64,000 nt of DNA. Origin: Bacillus_BD oryzisoli. Lineage in GTDB: Bacteria; Bacillota; Bacilli; Bacillales; Cytobacillaceae. Shown here one piece after another: positions 61,405-64,000 of the stretch. Below the pieces are notes generated by a model. That model searched no databases and was not told the DNA's origin. It saw only the letters and a program-made list of their open reading frames with translations. How positions within the stretch are numbered: the stretch's first letter is position 1; every line of letters starts with the position of its first letter. Both the position numbers and the translations under genes were made by a program. The stretch is taken from positions 778,001 to 842,000 of the forward strand of contig NZ_CP137640.1 of NCBI RefSeq assembly GCF_036670025.1, read 5' to 3'.

Positions 61405-62919
61405 ATGGATCAATCGATCAATTCTGGCCGGCCGCCCTACGGACTTATTGCCGTTCTGCTGGTTGGTGCTTTTATTACATTTTTAAATAATACTTTATTA
61501 AATATTGCATTGCCTTCTATTATGAAGGATTTAAATGTTGAGACGTCAACCGTTCAGTGGTTAACGACTGGTTTTATGCTGGTGAGCGGGGTTATGATAC
61601 CAACAACCGCCTTTTTAATTCGTAAGTACTCTGTTAGGCGATTATTTCTAACAGCAATGGGATTATTTACTGCAGGAACAGTTATTGCAGGGATCGCTCA
61701 TCTTTTTTTCATTCTATTGTTAGGGAGAATGGTCCAGGCTGCAGGAGCAGCCATCATGATGCCGTTATTAATGAATGTTATGTTAGTAAGCTTCCCGATT
61801 CACAAGCGGGGAACAGCGATGGGGGTTTTTGGTTTAATCCTAATGTTTGCCCCGGCGATCGGGCCTACCTTATCGGGATGGATTGTAGAACATTATGATT
61901 GGCGAATGCTGTTCCACTTTATTACGCCGATCGCCGCTGTTATTCTTCTGATTGGCTTTTTCAAACTGAAGGATAAGAAGGAGAACGTCGATATCAGACT
62001 TGATTCTTTATCAGTGCTGCTATCAAGTATCGGTTTTGGCGGATTACTGTATGGATTTAGTTCAGCCGGAAATCAAGGATGGGATAACCCGCAGGTATAT
62101 GTAACAATTGGTATCGGTGTTATTTCATTAATATTATTTATTTTACGGCAGGCAAAACTTGAAGATCCGATGCTTAACTTTAGTGTATATAAGTATCCAA
62201 TGTTTGCTTTATCATCTGTCATTACGATGATTATGAACATGGCTATGTTTTCCGGCTTTTTACTTCTGCCAATCTACGTTCAAACGATCCGCGGCATCTC
62301 CCCAATGGACGCTGGCTTAATGCTGTTGCCGGGAGCACTGCTTAACGCAACTATGTCTCCCATAACAGGGCGGTTATTTGATATAATCGGCGGCAGAATC
62401 TTAGCTATTACCGGCTTAGCCATTACGGCAATTTCAACGTATTTATTTAGTCAATTAACATTTGAAACAACCTATATGTCTTTAGTCATTATTCATGCTG
62501 TTAGGATGCTTGGATTGTCACTCGTGATGATGCCTGTTTCAACAAATGGGCTGAATCAGCTGCCAAGACGGTTCTATCCACATGGTACCGCGATGAATAA
62601 TACGTTAAACCAAGTATCAGGAGCGATTGGAACAGCGCTGTTGGTTACGCTCATGTCAAACCGTACAGAAAATGTCATGTCCAGGCTAATGACCGATGCC
62701 ATTCATCAAGGCGGGGGTCAGCCGACAGCCGAAGTACAGCAGCAGATGCTCCTGAAAGCCACACTAGATGGAATTAATTTTACCTTCTTTATTAGCACCA
62801 TTATCATTGCCATTGCTCTTATTTTAGCTTTCTTCATCAAACGGGAAACACAAGCCGAGGACCCACTAGAAGAAAAACCCAGACAGATTAATCCTGTAAC
62901 GAAATTAGCAGGGAATTAA
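61405..62919 (+). CDS. DHA2-family drug efflux MFS transporter
   Basis: A 504-residue transporter with about 14 segments, as in EmrB/QacA-type pumps. Motif LNNTLLNIALPSIMKDLNV in segment 1, the WLTTGFMLVSGVMIPTTAFL stretch, LGRMVQAAGAAIMMPL and segment-5 motif GPTLSGWIVEHYDWR are present. GGGGG precedes the ATG. No regulator gene is adjacent, so its control is unclear. Confidence 0.88.
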   Translation: MDQSINSGRPPYGLIAVLLVGAFITFLNNTLLNIALPSIMKDLNVETSTVQWLTTGFMLVSGVMIPTTAFLIRKYSVRRLFLTAMGLFTAGTVIAGIAHLFFILLLGRMVQAAGAAIMMPLLMNVMLVSFPIHKRGTAMGVFGLILMFAPAIGPTLSGWIVEHYDWRMLFHFITPIAAVILLIGFFKLKDKKENVDIRLDSLSVLLSSIGFGGLLYGFSSAGNQGWDNPQVYVTIGIGVISLILFILRQAKLEDPMLNFSVYKYPMFALSSVITMIMNMAMFSGFLLLPIYVQTIRGISPMDAGLMLLPGALLNATMSPITGRLFDIIGGRILAITGLAITAISTYLFSQLTFETTYMSLVIIHAVRMLGLSLVMMPVSTNGLNQLPRRFYPHGTAMNNTLNQVSGAIGTALLVTLMSNRTENVMSRLMTDAIHQGGGQPTAEVQQQMLLKATLDGINFTFFISTIIIAIALILAFFIKRETQAEDPLEEKPRQINPVTKLAGN

Positions 62920-62937
62920 GATAGAGCAATATAAGTA

Positions 62938-62985
62938 AACTCGATAGAGGAAGACTGGACAAGTTTTCTTCTATCGAGTTTTTTA
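62938..62985 (+). terminator. Terminator of the efflux pump gene
   Basis: AACTCGATAGA and TCTATCGAGTT arms with further inner pairing, then six Ts. Confidence 0.85.
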
Positions 62986-63030
62986 TTTTATAGGCTTGTT
63001 ATAGCACAATGTTGTTTTTTAGTTAGCAGA

Positions 63031-63159
63031 GTTGATTGCAGTGGAGGGCACGTAGACTCCTGCGGGAGAAGCGAGACAGCCGAGACCCCGGAGACACGGA
63101 GTGTCGAGGAGGCTCGGTGGTCGCCCGCGGAAAGCGAAGTGCCCGGAACGGAAATCAAC
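63031..63159. repeat. 129-bp Bacillus-type repeat with inverted ends
   Basis: Ends GTTGATT and AATCAAC, extending as an imperfect 21-bp terminal inverted repeat closing on GGGCAC/GTGCCC. The interior is GC-rich and highly structured (CTCCTGCGGGAG; GAGGAGGCTC). I recognise its core (CCCGCGGAAAGCGAAGTGCCC) as a common dispersed repeat in Bacillus-type genomes; its function is unknown. It has no transposase. Confidence 0.75.
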
Positions 63160-63215
63160 AACCATTGTTAAAAAGAGCCATTTTATAGTATAAAGAGACA
63201 AATCATCGTCTGGAA

Positions 63216-63231
63216 TGTGATATAAATCAAT
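63216..63231. promoter_or_regulatory. FNR-like dyad upstream of the YgbA-family gene
   Basis: TGTGATATAAATCAAT matches the FNR consensus TGTGA-N6-TCACA in the left half and three bases of the right half, 74 bases before the GTG start. The match is imperfect. Confidence 0.4.
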
Positions 63232-63304
63232 CTAAAAATTTCTTTAATATGATATGGTTTATTTGAATTGTAATTTAATACATTAAGAAGTGAGGGTGTG
63301 AACG

Positions 63305-63652
63305 GTGACAATAAGACAACAAAAAGTACTCAATAATGGGCCAAGAATCCAGAAAGAAAAAGAAACGGTCAAGAAAATGATTGAGGTCTATTGTCGGAAA
63401 AATCATCATCATCGCCATGAACTATGTGAAGAGTGTCAGGACTTACAAGAATATGCAATGAAGAGATTATCATTTTGCCAATTTGGGGAAGATAAAAGTT
63501 TTTGCTCATATTGTCCAGTGCACTGCTATAAACCAGATTATCGCAAAAAAATTAAGGATGTCATGATTTTTTCTGGCCCGTGGATGCTGCTTTATCATCC
63601 GGTACTTGCGGTTAGACATATTTGGCAGGAAAAAGTTACACACTGGCATTGA
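63305..63652 (+). CDS. YgbA-family (nitrous oxide-stimulated promoter family) protein
   Basis: A 115-residue cytoplasmic protein with seven cysteines (ELCEECQDLQEYA, FCSYCPVHCYKPDY), characteristic of the PF11756 family that includes E. coli YgbA. Family members are induced by nitrosative or oxygen-limiting conditions, and the cysteine spacing suggests a metal or iron-sulfur centre. The GTG at 63305 follows GAGGGTG. It stands alone. Confidence 0.8.
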   Translation: MTIRQQKVLNNGPRIQKEKETVKKMIEVYCRKNHHHRHELCEECQDLQEYAMKRLSFCQFGEDKSFCSYCPVHCYKPDYRKKIKDVMIFSGPWMLLYHPVLAVRHIWQEKVTHWH

Positions 63653-63803
63653 TGATAAACTCAGCTCAGCTGTGAAGAAATATGATTGAAAAAGTAACTT
63701 TCCATGAAGTTACTTTTTTTGTTTTGTGATTGTTTATAGATTTAAGAATATATGGTTCCCTCATTCAATAAAATGGTAAGGATACTAGAGGAGGGGAAAA
63801 GGT

Positions 63804-64000
63804 ATGGCAGTTCATGTGGTAAAAAATGGTGAAAGTTTATGGACCATTTCCAACTACTACAGTGTTCCAATCTCCACCATTGTCCGTACGAATGGACTAA
63901 CTGCCACTGGCTTGATCGTACCTGGACTTGCACTTTATATCCCGGAAAGCGGCCGATTACCGATTCGAATTTATCAGGTAAAACCTAAAGATACATTATG
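63804..64000 (+). CDS. LysM-domain protein, N-terminal part (runs off the window)
   Basis: At least 65 residues are visible: a complete LysM repeat (HVVKNGESLWTISNYYSVPISTIVRTNGL...LYIP) and the start of a second (IYQVKPKDTL). This opening is typical of YaaH/SleL-type spore cortex hydrolases. GGAGGGG stands before the ATG. The rest lies beyond the window, so the enzyme domain cannot be confirmed. Confidence 0.75.
   Translation, partial: MAVHVVKNGESLWTISNYYSVPISTIVRTNGLTATGLIVPGLALYIPESGRLPIRIYQVKPKDTL

Larger units (their letters stand above)
62920..63304. other. Intergenic region before the YgbA-family gene
   Basis: This gap holds the pump terminator, a 129-bp inverted-terminus repeat and an FNR-like dyad, listed separately. 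No gene is visible. Confidence 0.7.

Overview
The window reads as chromosomal DNA of an AT-rich, Gram-positive, endospore-forming Bacillaceae member. The evidence is strong AGGAGG-type ribosome binding sites, TnrA boxes, a B. subtilis-like nas system, a yrk-type sulfurtransferase cluster, a DbpA/YxiN helicase, a spore-type LysM protein and a long B. subtilis-style tRNA array. The genus cannot be fixed from sequence alone.

Layout. 1-5.2 kb: a reactive-sulfur locus (CstR-type repressor, three TusA units, DsrE, four rhodanese domains beyond the catalytically dead one at the start, a rhodanese-persulfide dioxygenase fusion and a TauE exporter) with five CstR-like operator dyads in front of successive genes, followed by a methyltransferase. 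5.9-13.3 kb: CysQ, an atypical short-chain dehydrogenase, polyphosphate kinase, the DbpA helicase and an Mta/TipA-type MerR regulator with its own 19-bp-spacer promoter. 13.5-19.7 kb: a signalling module of hybrid kinase, CheR methyltransferase, receiver-PAS-kinase and an orphan anchored sugar-binding-type protein, resembling RsbK/RsbM of the B. cereus group but without rsbY or sigB nearby. 19.8-25.2 kb: D-serine dehydratase, a His/Gly-rich small protein and transporters with a divergent LysR regulator. 25.3-33.4 kb: an eight-gene run pairing a complete Liv-type ABC importer with a KAS III-like enzyme, an alpha/beta hydrolase and an acyl-CoA ligase; its substrate is unknown. 33.5-38.6 kb: small proteins, an SDR, and divergent pobA and aromatic-acid symporter genes facing each other across mirror-image promoters.

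38.8-43.3 kb and 52.1-57.7 kb: assimilatory nitrite reductase (nasD, nasE), nitrite channel and siroheme methyltransferase, then nasB, nasA and nasC. Both gene groups carry a perfect TnrA consensus box upstream, so they look like one nitrogen-limitation regulon split by about 9 kb. Between them lie a SET-domain protein, a Tat-exported PhoX-type phosphatase and a 2.6-kb tRNA array (21 intact tRNA genes, one degenerate tRNA-Ala-like gene and two broken tRNA 5' halves, separated in places by small hairpins). 57.8-64 kb: glpD with a leader terminator of the GlpP-antitermination type, cidA/cidB-like genes, luxS, a DHA2 efflux pump, a 129-bp Bacillus-type inverted-terminus repeat, a YgbA-family gene and the start of a LysM protein that runs off the window.

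Most genes are familiar. The least explained parts are the signalling module, the Liv-KAS III-ligase cluster, the pseudo-tRNAs, and the paired regulatory dyads.
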